The notes below the pieces were generated by a model. That model saw nothing but the letters and a program-made list of their open reading frames with translations. It was not told the DNA's origin and did not search any database. The position numbers and the translations under genes were made by a program. A DNA stretch of 64,000 nt from NCBI GenBank assembly GCA_020698575.1, contig CM036255.1, positions 17,510,001-17,574,000 of the forward strand, given 5' to 3'. This stretch comes from Bostrychus sinensis (lineage: Eukaryota > Chordata > Actinopteri > Gobiiformes > Eleotridae). Shown piece by piece: positions 46,906 through 59,110 of the stretch (position 1 is its first letter; every line of letters begins with the position of its first letter).

Positions 46906-49649
46906 ATATACCTAAATATACATCTAAAACCCAAATTATTGCAATCTTACCACCAATTACAAACTCGGGGGCTAGTTTACTTGAAAGAGGGCAAGCAAAA
47001 AGTACAAAAGAAGCTATGTTTTTGTAGTTGCATTTTAAGCATTATATTTACATTGAAATCTGTATTAATGGAACAGATGGACATGTAGAAATGCATTTGA
47101 TTTCAAGTGCTATCTTGAATATGCTACTTTATGATTTTATTACTTTAATATTTTCTAATATTTTTCAGCAAATGTTTCCACATTATCACTTCTTTTAACA
47201 ACTATATATTTACTCAATGCAATAATTCTAAAATGTAAACATGGTAATTTTACAAACTATATCAAAATGTAGCCTGTCCAGCCAGACCCGCACCTTCTTA
47301 ACAAAATAATGTGGATCTCAAACCTCTCCTAAGGTAGCGTTATTCTCCCCAAACCTGCTGCAACCTAACTATTTATCTAAAATAGAGCGGGTTTATGTAA
47401 TTTGACCCATGTTATGTTTCTATAATTGGTTGCTTCTCTTTCAAACAGCATTTTGTGTATGTTGGAACTGCCCTATGTGTTCTGATTGGTAAATACTATA
47501 TTTATCCATTGAACTGCAAAGATGATTACTTAAAATGACAATTCTGCCCAGTCTGGATTTCACTTAAAGAACAGAGGCAAGACAAAATCCATTTGTTTAC
47601 AACACAAGGTTAGCCATCTTTAATATGTGGTCTGTACAAGGCTTGGTTACTACAGTTTTACACTATGGGATATAAGGCCAGCTAATCTCTCTTAGCCTTT
47701 CATAAATGTAAATAATTAGTGAGCCCAAAAGCAGATTATGTGCCTGAGAGTATTTCTGTGAAGTAAGCCACAAAAGAATTAAAAATACATACCTTTTCTG
47801 ACGTCATTATACAATGTGCCATGTGCTGAAAGGTCAGTGGGCATGAGAGTAGGTGTGGAGCGTTTCTCTGCAATAAAACTCTTTTAACGCTCTATTAAAC
47901 CCAAACAAAATGTGGTTCAGAAATGCCTCACCAGCTTTTCCCACTAATGTTTACCACTGCAAGCATGCATCAATAACATGGGAAGAGTGGAAGCACTGGT
48001 AGCTGCAAAGTTGTGCAACAGTGCATTTGTCCAAAGCAAATAGCAGCATTCGTAGAAATAGCACAGGGGGGTTTAGCTTTAAATTGTCACATGTTTTTCC
48101 TTTCCGTTTTCCACCGGTGTCATTGGCGTTTAATCTGTGAGTGTTGCACAAGGGATGGTTGCATTTTGGTGTTGAGCAACAGGCTGATAAAGGTCAAAGT
48201 GAGTTCTTTTAAAAACATCTCTGAGTATTTGAACCCCATCGACTGGAATGACATGTCAAGTTGTCTATGGTTGTTGGGATATTTGTGAAGGTCGTCTGGT
48301 TTAAGAAGTGAGGAGTATTGGCTGGTCTTGTAACAGCCTGTGAGTCTGTGCACATTCCTGTACAATCATAACCCCTAAAGCCAAGGATTCAGGTGAGAGC
48401 CTCCAGCTGCAGCCCTCTGTACACTCCTAAAAATGTCAAATATGGAACAAGCTGACAGGTGTTTTGTGCAAAATGTTGGCCTCAAACAAAAACATTAGGA
48501 AAGTCAAAGTAAATCACTCTCAAACACACAATTAAATACAAATAGACTGCATTGTTGCATTAACACCAGATGATCTGAATTTTTAGGGGAGGACATTTCA
48601 GCAGAATATTTAGAGGTGACTGGACGAAGCGCTAGCTAATGACTGTCTACCATTTGTTTTGGCCAATCATAGCAACAACTTACCATATATGATGTAGCCA
48701 AACAACAAATCGCTATGATACTTAAATAATGTAATAAAAATGTCATCTGATTGGGTAAACCGGCCAACTTGCAATACTACTGCTACACCATTGGTAAAAC
48801 CACCAGGGGTTCAGACTCCCACACAGATAAGCTTGAGCAGAAATGAGAAATCATCCAGCTTACTGCACAAGGTAACTATGGCATAACACTTACAGGACAA
48901 GAATGGATATACACACTGGCCCTCAATAGTTAAAATGAGAAATCCTGGCTCTCTAATCAGGTGAGAATATGAATAAAACAGTACAAATATCACAGTGAAT
49001 ACAGAGCTACACTTTCAAAACTAGAGATGAAACAATTGTGAAATATATTACAAAACATTTCAATCCACAAACACCCACAGTCCTCCCATCGGCCTGTCGC
49101 TGACAAACTGGCCGTTCTGTTGGAGAAGCTGAGTTTCATTTTTAGCAACAGCAGACAGAACACACCAACCTGTTAGAGTGTACGAGACAGTGAGTAAGAA
49201 AAACACTCTCAGTATGAGTTCGCTCAATGGAGAAGTACTCTCAACTTATTTCACATAAAAGGTTAACTTTTCAGTAATATTGTCTTCTGTTCTGGTGCCA
49301 TAGAAGTGTGCCACCAATCACTGTGGAGCATTTGATGTTGCCATGTCATTGATGCAACATAGAACACATTTTTGACTGCCTCATTTGCTCTGTGTTGATG
49401 TTTTTCCACTTGTTTTGAATATAAATGAATGTAAATACATCATCTGTTGCCACAATGGACTTGTTGATGACATTACTTGTACAACTGTCAAAAAGTAAAA
49501 GGTTTTGGCATTGTGCAACCATATCAAGAGTACAATAGGGAACAAATGACTGCATTTTTAGTCTGTTTTCTGTGATGCAAAATACCCAGATGCTTCTATG
49601 CAAATTATTTATTTTTGTACATTCTAAAAGAAAATGGGCTTTCTCAGTA
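46906..49649. other. Intergenic DNA, nothing recognised
   Basis: AT-rich unique sequence with short spurious frames. No repeat or exon was recognised, although 47930-48300 is more balanced and could be conserved. Confidence 0.4.
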
Positions 49650-50130
49650 CTTTTTTTTTTTACTTTACTTTTTTACTTTTACTTTAAATTCAGAGGGCAG
49701 ACTTTTACTTTGGATAGCACTGTTACCTTAAGCAACAAAGTCCCAGGTTATATTCCCAGCCGTGTGGGGCCTTTCTGTGTGGTGTTTGCATGTTTTCCCT
49801 TTTACCACCAAAAAACATGTACCATCGGTCCCCAATAGGGCCAGGACACCCCTGAAAGAGAGATGGTTCATCTGAGTGAGACCTGATTAAATAAAAGTCA
49901 AACAAATCAAAATACTTATTGTCAAGTAAAAGTATTATAGTAACAAAGTTGTTATAGTCGGAGGAGTTGTATAAGTGGTAATAATAGTAATAGTAGTAGT
50001 GGTATTAGTAGTAGTAGCAGTAGATGTTCTTGAAGCTTTTTTGTGAGTACTTTTACTTCTACTTCTTGCTATTATTTTTAATTAGCAGTACTTTTCTGGC
50101 ATATACATTTTGACTACTGCTTTCACATCT
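49650..50130. mobile_element. AAGTAAAAGTA-type element interrupted by a tRNA-like SINE
   Basis: TTTTTACTTTTACTTTAAAT on the left, and TGTCAAGTAAAAGTATTATA and ACTTTTACTTCTACTTC on the right, belong to one repeat type. Between them, 49699-49905 reads GGATAGCACTGTTACC, CCCAGGTTATATTCCCAGCC and CCTTTCTGTGTGGTGTTTGC. This is a familiar fish SINE-like repeat with a box B-like region. A (TAG)n-like tract lies at 49976-50025. Confidence 0.55.
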
Positions 50131-51184
50131 GCTGTGTTGTAGTTATTATAGCTCATACAAAAACATATTTATAATCTCCTTTTTTAATACATTTATACAG
50201 TGCATGTATGCAGTAATGAAGGTCCAGACCTTTCTAATACTTTGAAGTGAGATTAATTACAACCTGCAGTAAAACCTGACTCAACCACAGGCAAACAGGA
50301 AAGCGGAACACCTGTGTTGAAAGACAAATATTGAAGTTGATGAAACAGATGTTTCAGTAACAAGGTAACCCTGTCAACAATGAACTATGCACACGGGCAT
50401 GTTTGTGCTCCGGACAGGGTAATATCCTCTCAGGCTTCTTGGTAAGGCTGTGTTTGTTGTCATAGACCAAAAATGTGAGAGGTAAAATTCTGGGAGTATT
50501 GGGACCAGCAGTAGAGAATTCAGGTCAATGTCTCAATTCAAAAACAATATGGAGATGGACTTTATTGTTTTAACTCCACTTCTACTTTAAAAAACTGCAC
50601 TGCACCTTTTCTTTAAATTGATGAATTAACTCTATGTTGTCATTCACAATTTTAGCACATAGCTCGTAATTTAATATATTTTTACAACTGTGTTTTTCAG
50701 CTGGTGTCATTTTGAAACGTTTACCATTGTCATAGCCTGATTCAAGTCTCACATAATATATCAAAACACTGAAACTATATTTTTACTTCAGTTCACAACC
50801 TAGTAACATGCCCCAGACCCAAAAATGTGTCTTAGGCAATAATTTGATTTATTTAACCTGCATGTAGTGATTGTTTTGGCTATTACCTCTGCCAACAGGA
50901 CTCGTGTGTTTACTGACCACACAGCACAGTCACAGTCACTCGCGCTCACATATGTCATCTGAGTTAGTCAGTGTGACAGGGACATACGACATCTGCTCCT
51001 CCCTCTATCAGGATGTAAGCCACTCATCTGTTTCTGTGGATCCTCAACCAGCTCCAGACTCTTCCTGATCACTGGGCACACGTCCATCATTTCTGTGTAC
51101 TGCTGACAAAAAACAGGCACGAGAGGCAAGGGCTGAGGAGAAGTGAGTTTTTATCTTGTCACATTTCTTCAAGGGATCCCCACT
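50131..51184. other. Intergenic DNA, nothing recognised
   Basis: AT-rich unique sequence with no supported gene or repeat. Confidence 0.4.
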
Positions 51185-51300
51185 ACAAATGATTTTGGCA
51201 AGAATTCATTTTCTGCGTATTCTTGTTATGGGTCATGGGTGGAATCTATCCCAGCAACTATGGGCCTATGGTGGGGTACACCCTGGACAATGTATTGTAC
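51185..51300 (+). repeat. AGCCTATCCCAGC-type fish repeat
   Basis: GGTGGAATCTATCCCAGCAA, CTATGGGCCTATGGTGGGGT and ACACCCTGGACAATG match the pattern of a very common fish interspersed repeat. A related copy is at 58996-59110. Confidence 0.65.
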
Positions 51301-51481
51301 TCAGTACAATAAAAATGTGGTCTTTTTGCACTGTGGGAATTTTTGCAGTTCCTACAACTTTTCAGGAACTACCACTGTTTTATTTTTTATTCATAAAATG
51401 AAATAGTAGCAACTGCCTCTGGATCCAGTCACCTCTCTCACTGTAAACCCCATTAAGCCTGGACATTATGCAGCACATTTG

Positions 51482-51942
51482 TTGCCTGGAAATTCCAGAC
51501 TCACCGCTGAACCAGCGGATGAGTCTGGTCGCCTTACAATCAATTCTATTTCTAGGGCGGAGCAAACCCGAATTAACGGACAGCGGCGTTAGCCAATCAG
51601 AAAATGGCGGACATGACGTTAACAAAGCGACAAGAATGTAAGAAAGTAAACAAATGGAGTAGTAAAGCCAAGAGGGAGGAACGAGGGAGTTATTTCAACA
51701 TTACCGTACCATACCGCTGAATGAAACAAACTCTCGGCTCCTCGGTGGGCCATCTTTATTGTTGTCGGCGAGGAGACGCGTACGAGTGACGCTGCTCGCG
51801 AAGAACACGTGACTTAAATAACCCAATCAAAATGCACGGTACGCTTGGGATTTGAGTAAACCACTGCGGACGGCGTGGTGACCAGACTGATATTTCTCTG
51901 TAAAATAACACAGAGACATATCAGTCTGGATTTTCCAGGCAA
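51482..51942. mobile_element. 461-bp MITE with 9-bp target-site duplication
   Basis: The left end is TTGCCTGGAAATTCCAGACT; the right end, reversed, is TTGCCTGGAAAATCCAGACT (19 of 20 identical). Perfect 9-bp direct repeats GCACATTTG flank it at 51473-51481 and 51943-51951. Each end also folds into a subterminal hairpin built from the same CCAGACT word: 51494-51528 on the left, and about 51890-51930 on the right. The interior is CpG-rich with no transposase frame. A 9-bp duplication suggests a Mutator- or Merlin-like source, but the superfamily is uncertain. Intact repeats suggest a fairly recent insertion. Confidence 0.88.
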
Positions 51943-51951
51943 GCACATTTG

Positions 51952-54667
51952 GACCTCTGTAATGAACAGTGCAATCTGGCTTAGCTCTCATAGCAGTTTG
52001 TTTTGGTTTGTTGTTGTTGCTGAATGTCCCACTTAAAAAATGTCACACCCCCTTGCTGTCCTTATGTCACCAAGTACCTATGGCAGTGTGAAAGCAAGGC
52101 AACAAAAGGCTCCTGGGGCTGGGTAGTTCATAGCACTAAACTCACAGTAAGCTGTTCTTAGAACTAAGTTCCTATAACTGTTCTGTGTGAAAGTAGCTAT
52201 AATAACCTTTTACTGAACTTTTGTGACATTTGTTTATCACACATTCACACTGGGGCACATACCACAATTTTAAATTATTCAACACATGATGCAAACTGTG
52301 TCTGGATGAGCAGTGACATGCTTTACACACAGATCCTGGGTCAGATTTTAATTGGCTGGATGTAGCGGTGATGCTCTCATATTCCCAGTAATGATGGGTT
52401 TCCGAGCTGAGCAGATTCCACACCAGCCGCTTGTCACTTGACTCATCTGGCCCTGTGCGTATTCTTTGTCTCATAGCTCCACACACAACACAAGCCAAAC
52501 AGTGGAGCTTTTGAAATGCAGAAAATTTGAAATGTAAAAATGTTCCCCTTTTTATTTGATTAGACCACACACTCAGTAGGGATTTTTTTTTTCTTCATAA
52601 TAATGGTGTTTCAGGTTGAAGCAAGCTTTTCATTCATATTAATGCTGTGCATGTCTGAGCCTCCATAGCACATCACAAGACTACAGTGTATAGATGTTAC
52701 TTCAAAGTCAGTCACTTCCCTACATCAAACTCACTAGAAATTATATTCATTGAGAAAGGAATTTGGGATTCTACTTTTTTTTTTAACTATAGATTAAAAC
52801 GGTCAAAAAAAGCAAATATCATCTACAATCACCATAAAAAAATATAGCCTTTTGTTATAAATGTGGTTTGTTAGAGAACAAAAAGATAAAGAAGATAAAA
52901 GTGATCCTGGACAATAGGGGGGGAAATCCTAACACTGGAAAACATGCTCATTGCTTGCACTTCACATTCCAGCCTTCATTTTTTCATCTTATCTTGATCA
53001 ATGTAACACATCACATGTTTCCAGCCCATACTAGGCCTGGTATGTGTTCATCTATGCAGTGGTGAATCAACAATTATTTAACAGAGCGAGGATTTATCAA
53101 CAGGTAGCTGCAGCAGATTTTTACACCAACTTATAGTTGAGTATTATAAAGTCAGATCTATATCCTCAAAGTGGCATGGAATTGGAAATACAAACTCAAT
53201 GTAAGAATCTGCAAATTGCATGAAAACTTATTTTATTTACATTAGAACATAATCAATTTTTTTTTGTGTGTGTGGTTTTTTTTTACCATTTTATAAAAAT
53301 AATAGTTATTTTTTTCATTTAATGGCAGCAACACATCTCATAACAGTTTGGAAAGTTTTTTCTTACTGCAACTCGTATAATTTTAGAAATCAGGCTTAAG
53401 AAATACTAAATTATTCACATAGCTTATGCCAGTCATGAGATGGTGAACTTGTCATACCACAAAATGTAATGTTTGCTCAATTTTTAAAGATAGATTAAGG
53501 TATTTTATGAGATATATATTTTAAAAACTGCTTTACCATTTTATGTAACTGAACACTAAAACCATAATAAATCCCTTATTACCCACCTTTGGATCCTGGC
53601 CCACCAGTTTTGAATCTCATTAGATACATTTTCCACAACTTTACTATATTATACACATTATTCCCCGGCTTTGCCATTCATCATTCAACATCAAGAACTA
53701 AGTCTTCCAAAGTCTCTCTATGAGTGTATGACTCCTTTGAATAGTTTTACACTCCAGCTCAACTCCACAGTGAGCAAAACAATTGAGTTCAGGGATTCCT
53801 GGCTGTCATTTGTCAGTTCTTATTAGTTTAAGCGAATGCACTTCACCTTGGATAAGTTGAACCATTACTTCATCTCTGCCTGTATTTCCTTCAAACTGTA
53901 ACCGTATCCGCAGCCTCTAAGGGAGATGTGTGTTTGATCTACAGCTACTAGGAGCATACTGTGTCTACTCAAGGTTATAGCGTTTCATTACTCCTCATCA
54001 ATCATCGAACGTCATGTAAATGTTCCCCCGAGTATAATGTTTTGTCAGATATCACTGACTTTGCAGACAGAGAATAGAGATGAGGAAATAAATCAGAGGA
54101 GGAAGAGAGAAGACAGATGATACGCAGAAAGACACTGAGTCAGAGTGAAATATCCTGAAGTATACACAGACTGGCCTTATATCCTGTCCCGGCTGTGAAA
54201 TAAAGAGGATTTGTTTGGCAGTGAGCGGATACAGGATGGGAGGGCTGAGGGGCATGGTGGATATCGCTTCCTGAAGACAAGGAGTTCCTTCCTTTCGGGG
54301 CAGTGGACCTGAGAGTACCAGCTTGTGTCTGAGGTTTATATTGAACAGTCTTTAAGAAGCTGCTGTATTGCACTAAGTCAGTAATTAAACACCTCTGCTA
54401 CACATCTGTGCACAATGAAGCCCTAATGTATGTGGCATTATATTTGGTTGGTCACTGTTTTGGCCCTTTTAGGTCCTGTGTTTGTCATGTCATTGTCACT
54501 GTGATTATAAACACCAGATCTCAGAAAAAAACATGAAATCAAATAGAAGTTCTTAAAAGAATCCAGAATCCACCATGCTTCACAAGGTTACAGATACATT
54601 TTATTATGGTTGTTCATTGTCACTGTTGTCAATATTGTAACAAGCCTTTCATGCAGGTGGTCAGGGG
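51952..54667. other. Intergenic DNA, nothing recognised
   Basis: Mostly AT-rich unique sequence with short homopolymers. No exon or named repeat was recognised. Confidence 0.4.
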
Positions 54668-54760
54668 TTCAATTCCCCAACACAAAGAGGTTTGTGGCAG
54701 GAAGAGCATCCATAGTAAAACCTATGCCTATGCTGTGACAACCTCTCAAAGAAACAAACT
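54668..54760 (-). repeat. Repeat B fragment
   Basis: GTGGCAGGAAGAGCATCCAT, then AGTAAAACCTATGCC and TGCTGTGACAACC. It is diverged. Just before it, GGTCAGGGGTTCAATTCCCC is a box B-like tRNA text, so a SINE may adjoin. Confidence 0.5.
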
Positions 54761-55416
54761 TTTTCTTGTTGTCACTGGGAGCAATGGGGGAGAGAGTCCT
54801 TAGTACTTTGTAACCATGTGATATTTATATTTTATAATTTAAGGTGTAAAAAAATTATTTATTTAAATGTTACATATTCTAATCTGTCCAAACATTTGCA
54901 CTTGTAGTCCCACTCTGTACTTGAGCCCGATATACTACACTCACTATTAGAAATTGTATTGAAAAGAATAGTCTTTGGTGGCCAAGCATGGTTTTGGTCC
55001 CTGTCAGCATTTAGCAAAGAATTGATTACCACAATATAGAAACGATATTTGAAATCTTGATCTTGGTTGCACTTTACCACTATGGACAGAGTATGTGTAA
55101 CCAGAGTTAAAGTGGTAGAGCTACAAAATACTTTCCTCCTGGGCTGAGTTCACTTCCACAGGATTAGACGTGTCAAAGTGCTTGTAAAACTTTGGGAAAA
55201 TCGAGGTGTGTAGGCGATCATGGTGGTCTTATTTCACCCTCAGTCTTTTATGGTGATCTGAGCAGGTTAGAAAGTGCTACAGTACTCTGCACAGGTTTTA
55301 CTGAGATGTGGAAAATGCAGTTATCTACGTGTGCTGTAATAAATACAATACGTTTTTATGTTTGTTTTGAAAGGGGTCAGTAATGGAACAAAAAAATATA
55401 CACAAAAATCATAAGA
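54761..55416. other. Intergenic DNA, nothing recognised
   Basis: AT-rich unique sequence. Confidence 0.4.
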
Positions 55417-55520
55417 GTTTTATGGCCCAACGGGAAGAGTATTTACCCCTGAACCAGAAAATCTTTGTGTGAGTATAGGTCAGGGCACTATAACTTTACC
55501 ATCGTGAGATAGGAGGTCTA
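55417..55520 (+). repeat. SINE-A copy
   Basis: TTTTATGGCCCAACGGGAAG, AGTATTTACCCCTGAACCAG, TGTGAGTATAGG, CACTATAACTTTACCATCGT and GAGATAGGAGGTCT. Both halves of the family are present. Confidence 0.7.
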
Positions 55521-55680
55521 CACTTGCTATCAATTGTTCTTTTGGTATTTTTGTGCCTCAACTGTTTCCAGTTACCTTTCAGCTGGTGAAAAATATTTAC
55601 CCCTGAAAAAGAAGACAATTTTTCCACCACCGTTCAGAGGGAGACATCTGGGTTGTGTTAGAGGAGCTTCACTGTTGTCT

Positions 55681-55750
55681 GTGTGTGTCTGTGTGTGTCT
55701 GTGTGTGTCTGTGTGTGTCTGTGTGTGTCTGTGTGTGTCTGTGTGTGTCT
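55681..55750 (+). repeat. Seven 10-bp units GTGTGTGTCT
   Basis: Seven identical decamers in tandem, followed by ATGTGCAG. The open frames across it are an artefact of the repeat. Confidence 0.95.
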
Positions 55751-56062
55751 ATGTGCAGTAACAAATGCCTAATGACAGAAGAAGAGTATTGTTTCAGTGT
55801 CTGTGTTCTGCTACAGGGGAAGTTAACTTTATTGGATTGTCCACTACCAGCCTAGCAACAAAAGAGACACTCAACAGGCCGTCCCACTGTGTGTGCTTTG
55901 GTATCAACAGACCTATAAATAGATATGTGTTTAAAATATTAATATAACTTAAAATATTAAGTTTGAAGTGTAAGTAACTATTTGCTTTGAAAAAATACAT
56001 ATTTCCATCATAATGCAAAGATTTGAGTACTAAAGAAAACCATCTTATTGACCAGATATGTA

Positions 56063-56245
56063 TTAGATAGTGCCCAGACCTGCATCTCTTCTAGTTCAGG
56101 GGTTAATGCTCCATTCATTATTCCATAAAAAGGTAGCAGTAGCTCAGTATGTAGAGGTGGTGGCGTGATCCCCGCAACTAGCATACTGCCACTGTGTCCT
56201 TGGGCAAGACACTTCACCCACCTTGCCTGTATAAATGTGTTAGTG
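56063..56245. repeat. SINE-A (minus) next to a CTTGGGCAAGACAC SINE (plus)
   Basis: Positions 56063-56125, reversed, read GAGCATTAACCCCTGAACTA then CTGGGCACTATC. Positions 56125-56245 read AGGTAGCAGTAGCTCAGTAT, TAGAGGTGGTGGCGTGATCC and TGTCCTTGGGCAAGACACTT, with a tRNA-like head. Confidence 0.65.
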
Positions 56246-56749
56246 TGATTGGTATGTTATCACACCAGTTTAGATCCAGAATAAATAACAATATCTAGTA
56301 AGTTATGACCAATAAACATATATATACATTCATTCATAGTTAGTGTAGTAGATCTGTTGAAGTTTTATCATTTAACATGTACGTCTCCATTGTTGTTGAC
56401 GTCAGACTAGCATCTCATCAACCAGGATCAAGTGGCGCTGGATTGAATTTTTTCTTTGAAAGGTTGGAAATTTCCAAGCTCCCATTTTTTTGGAACAAAT
56501 AAAGTCATGTGATCACAGGACAGTCTCCAGGCAACCAGGACACTCTAGGTATTCACTGCTTCCCAATATAAAACCAGCTCAGTATGCAAACTATACAGTC
56601 ATTCGGCAATTAATGGTACAGTGAGGACATTTATTTGATGTATTCTTGCATATCTTTTATTTTGGCATGAACCCTGCCAGGGTGCAGGTCTTGAGCTTAC
56701 ATGTAACCAATCACTGGAAAAATAAGCCTAATATTTTGCACAATGTATG
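56246..56749. other. Intergenic DNA, nothing recognised
   Basis: AT-rich sequence without a recognised repeat, although TTTCTTTGAAAGGTTGGAAA-like text at 56451 could be part of one. Confidence 0.35.
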
Positions 56750-57436
56750 GCTGGGATTTGAATCAGCACCTCCAAGTCTGAGGCCATGGTTCTCAACCGG
56801 AAAAGCGTGGCTTGTCCTCTCCAGGTCGCAGGTGAGATCCTGCCTCAAGTGGAGGAGTTGAAGTATCTCGGGGTCTTGTTCACGAGTGAGGGAAGGATGG
56901 AGCATGAGATTGACAGGCGGATTGGTGCAGCATCTGCAGTAATACAGTTGATGTATCGGTCTGTTGTGGTGAAGAAGGAGCTGAGCCGAAAGGCGAAGCT
57001 CTCGATTTACCGGTCGATCTACGTTCCTACTCTCACCTATAGTCATGAGCTTTGGGTCATGACCGGAAGGAGAAGATCCCGGATACAAGCAGCCAAAATG
57101 AGTTTCCTCCACAGGGTGGCTGGGCACTCCCTTAGAGATAGGGTGAGGAGCTTGGAGTAGAGCCGCTGCTCCTCCACATCGAGAGGAGCCAACTGAGGTG
57201 GTTCGGGCATCTGTTCCAGATGCCTCGTGGATACCTCCCTGGGTAGGCATTCTGAGCATGTCCCACCAGGAGGAGGCCCTGGGGAAGACGTAGGACATGC
57301 TGGAGGGACTATGTCTCGCGGCTGGCCTGGGAACACCTTGGGGTTCCTGGAGGAAGTGTCCGGGAAGAAGGATGTCTGGGTGTCCCTGCTTAGACTACTG
57401 CCCCCACGACCTGGCCATGGATAAAGCGGAAGAATA
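56750..57436 (+). pseudogene. Degenerate RTE/Rex3-like LINE reverse transcriptase C-terminus
   Basis: From 56762 the reading is ISTSKSEAMVLNRKSVACPL, then VEELKYLGVLFTSEGRMEHE, IDRRIGAASAVIQLMYRS, YVPTLTYSHELWVMT and HRVAGHSLRDRVRS. After a frame change near 57150 it continues EPLLLHIERSQLRWFGHLFQ and, past two stops, DYVSRLAWEHLGVP and a last frame with SLLRLLPPRP. I recognise this as the thumb and C-terminal region of a fish non-LTR retrotransposon. The RTE/Rex3 assignment is tentative. The catalytic YADD-type motif lies upstream and is absent, so this is a 5'-truncated dead copy. Confidence 0.85.
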
Positions 57437-57970
57437 AAGTTGACACAGCAGGTTGGAAGCCATGTTTAAGACTTACCTCTTATTTACACTGATTGCATTA
57501 GGTATGCATCACGGTTTTGTTGCAGAGTCCAATCCCTGTTGAGTTTGTTGTGCATCCACAGCCAGTGAAACCTGGACAAACAGGACCACAAGATCACGGG
57601 AGAGAAGCAAATTAATGCTGGAAGTCCTGAGTTCATTTGCTAACAACCATATCCGGTATATTAAAAAATAGCCTAAACAAAAAAATTGCCTCTGACCCTG
57701 TGTCACCAGTTAAGACGTGATGTTGACACAGTGATGTGGTCAAGAGTCTGTCCACTGTGTTTTATTTCAAAATATACAAGACAAAATAAAGTACAAATCT
57801 TACCTGATCCAAGCTTTTTTGCCAGTGTTGGTTTGGTCCTTGGTTTGTTGGTTGGTGGGATGGTCTGTTGCTAGGTTTTGTTAGTCTGTTAGCAATATAA
57901 CTCAAAAATAATGGTTCGTAATGGGTCAAGGGGAAAAAATTGTGAGAATCAAGATAAGATTTTGATGTAA
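57437..57970. other. Intergenic DNA, nothing recognised
   Basis: Positions 57908-57960 (AATGGTTCGTAATGGGTCAA) recur near 62910 (AATGGTTCGCGGTGGGTCAA), so an unnamed repeat is present. No gene. Confidence 0.4.
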
Positions 57971-58092
57971 TGACTTTGTCACTCAGTGAATAGAGCCTTT
58001 ACCCCCTGAACTAGAAGTCCAAGTCTGGGTGCTCAGACTCATTGAGAGACACAGCCAATGCCTTTGTAAAGGTCTGGACTCTCTGGAGGCTT
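57971..58092 (+). repeat. SINE-A copy
   Basis: GACTTTGTCACTCAGTGAAT, AGAGCCTTTACCCCCTGAAC, TAGAAGTCCAAGTCTGGGTG and CCAATGCCTTTGTAAAGGTC. The head and both modules are present. Confidence 0.72.
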
Positions 58093-58995
58093 CATTATAA
58101 AAATATGAGTTGTTCAGTTGTATCTTAGCTTGTATCTTGATAATGTGTGGAATGAAGAGCCATTTTTATCTGCACGCAAAAATGCAAAAATGCAAAACTT
58201 TAATCTAATCATACAGCATGAGCAAGTTACTACTGTTAAAAGTCATTCTTGTGAGGTCTACTTTTGAAAACAACTTTCTCTAAGCCTTCCTGCTTGTTTT
58301 GTTTCTGTTTGCTCTACTTCTTAGCATGGATTTAAGATACCGGATTAGCCTAACCCCTTGAGAATTCACCCTGAGGGGAAGTGACATAACATAAAACTGT
58401 ACAGCACTAAACTGTCACAGCCTGGTCATTTGCCTGACACCAAAAACTCAACACTGTCCTCACACCAGAGACCAAACAGACACATCTCCTCTTCAGCTGC
58501 TCTGTAAATAGATCATTTGAGAGCAAGCTGCTAGAGTCACGACTGCATTCAATAGACAGCCATTACCGTTTGTTTTTGTTGAGCTCTGAATGAAAAATGA
58601 CCTCATGTACAAAAACACGGAGCCATCAAAAGTAGGACATGTACTGTTCAAAGCACTCGGTTGAACCGGATTTTTGATTTCTCAATGAAGCACCCATTTT
58701 GTTCCATTACTCCCACTCATTTTTGTCAGCACTGTGCACAGTGGTTATTACTCACAAGGATTAGTTCATGATCAAACCAAAAACTGTAGCACATATTAAA
58801 AAATGCTTGTCTGTGTAAGCATTCTTGACAGAGAGCAGCAAGTTGGGGAAATCAGCTGTAGCCTCAGTTAAAAATCTGGGATCCCTTAAAGTAAAGATTT
58901 AGCAAAGCCAGTCCAACCTCTTTACTTTATCAGGTTTGTAGATCTGGGACCTCCCTCATTCAAACTATAGTAAAATTAATCTAGCCTGACCAACC
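58093..58995. other. Intergenic DNA, nothing recognised
   Basis: Unique AT-rich sequence. Confidence 0.4.
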
Positions 58996-59110
58996 ATAAC
59001 TCATTCATTCATTTTTGTCTGATCACTGTTGCAAGGGGTCATTGGTGACTGAAGCCTATCTCAACTACTATGGGCCTAAGGCGGGGTAAGGTCTGTCCCT
59101 TTGGATGCAG
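58996..59110 (+). repeat. AGCCTATCCCAGC-type fish repeat
   Basis: CTGAAGCCTATCTCAACTAC, TATGGGCCTAAGGCGGGGTA and GTGCCAACACAG follow the family order seen at 51185-51300. Confidence 0.65.

Noticed and set aside
55534..55855. Val/Cys/Leu-rich frames on the plus strand
   Set aside because: Translation of the GTGTGTGTCT decamer repeat, not a protein.
56711..57298. 195-codon minus-strand open frame, longest in the window
   Set aside because: It is the antisense shadow of the LINE reverse transcriptase fragment on the + strand.
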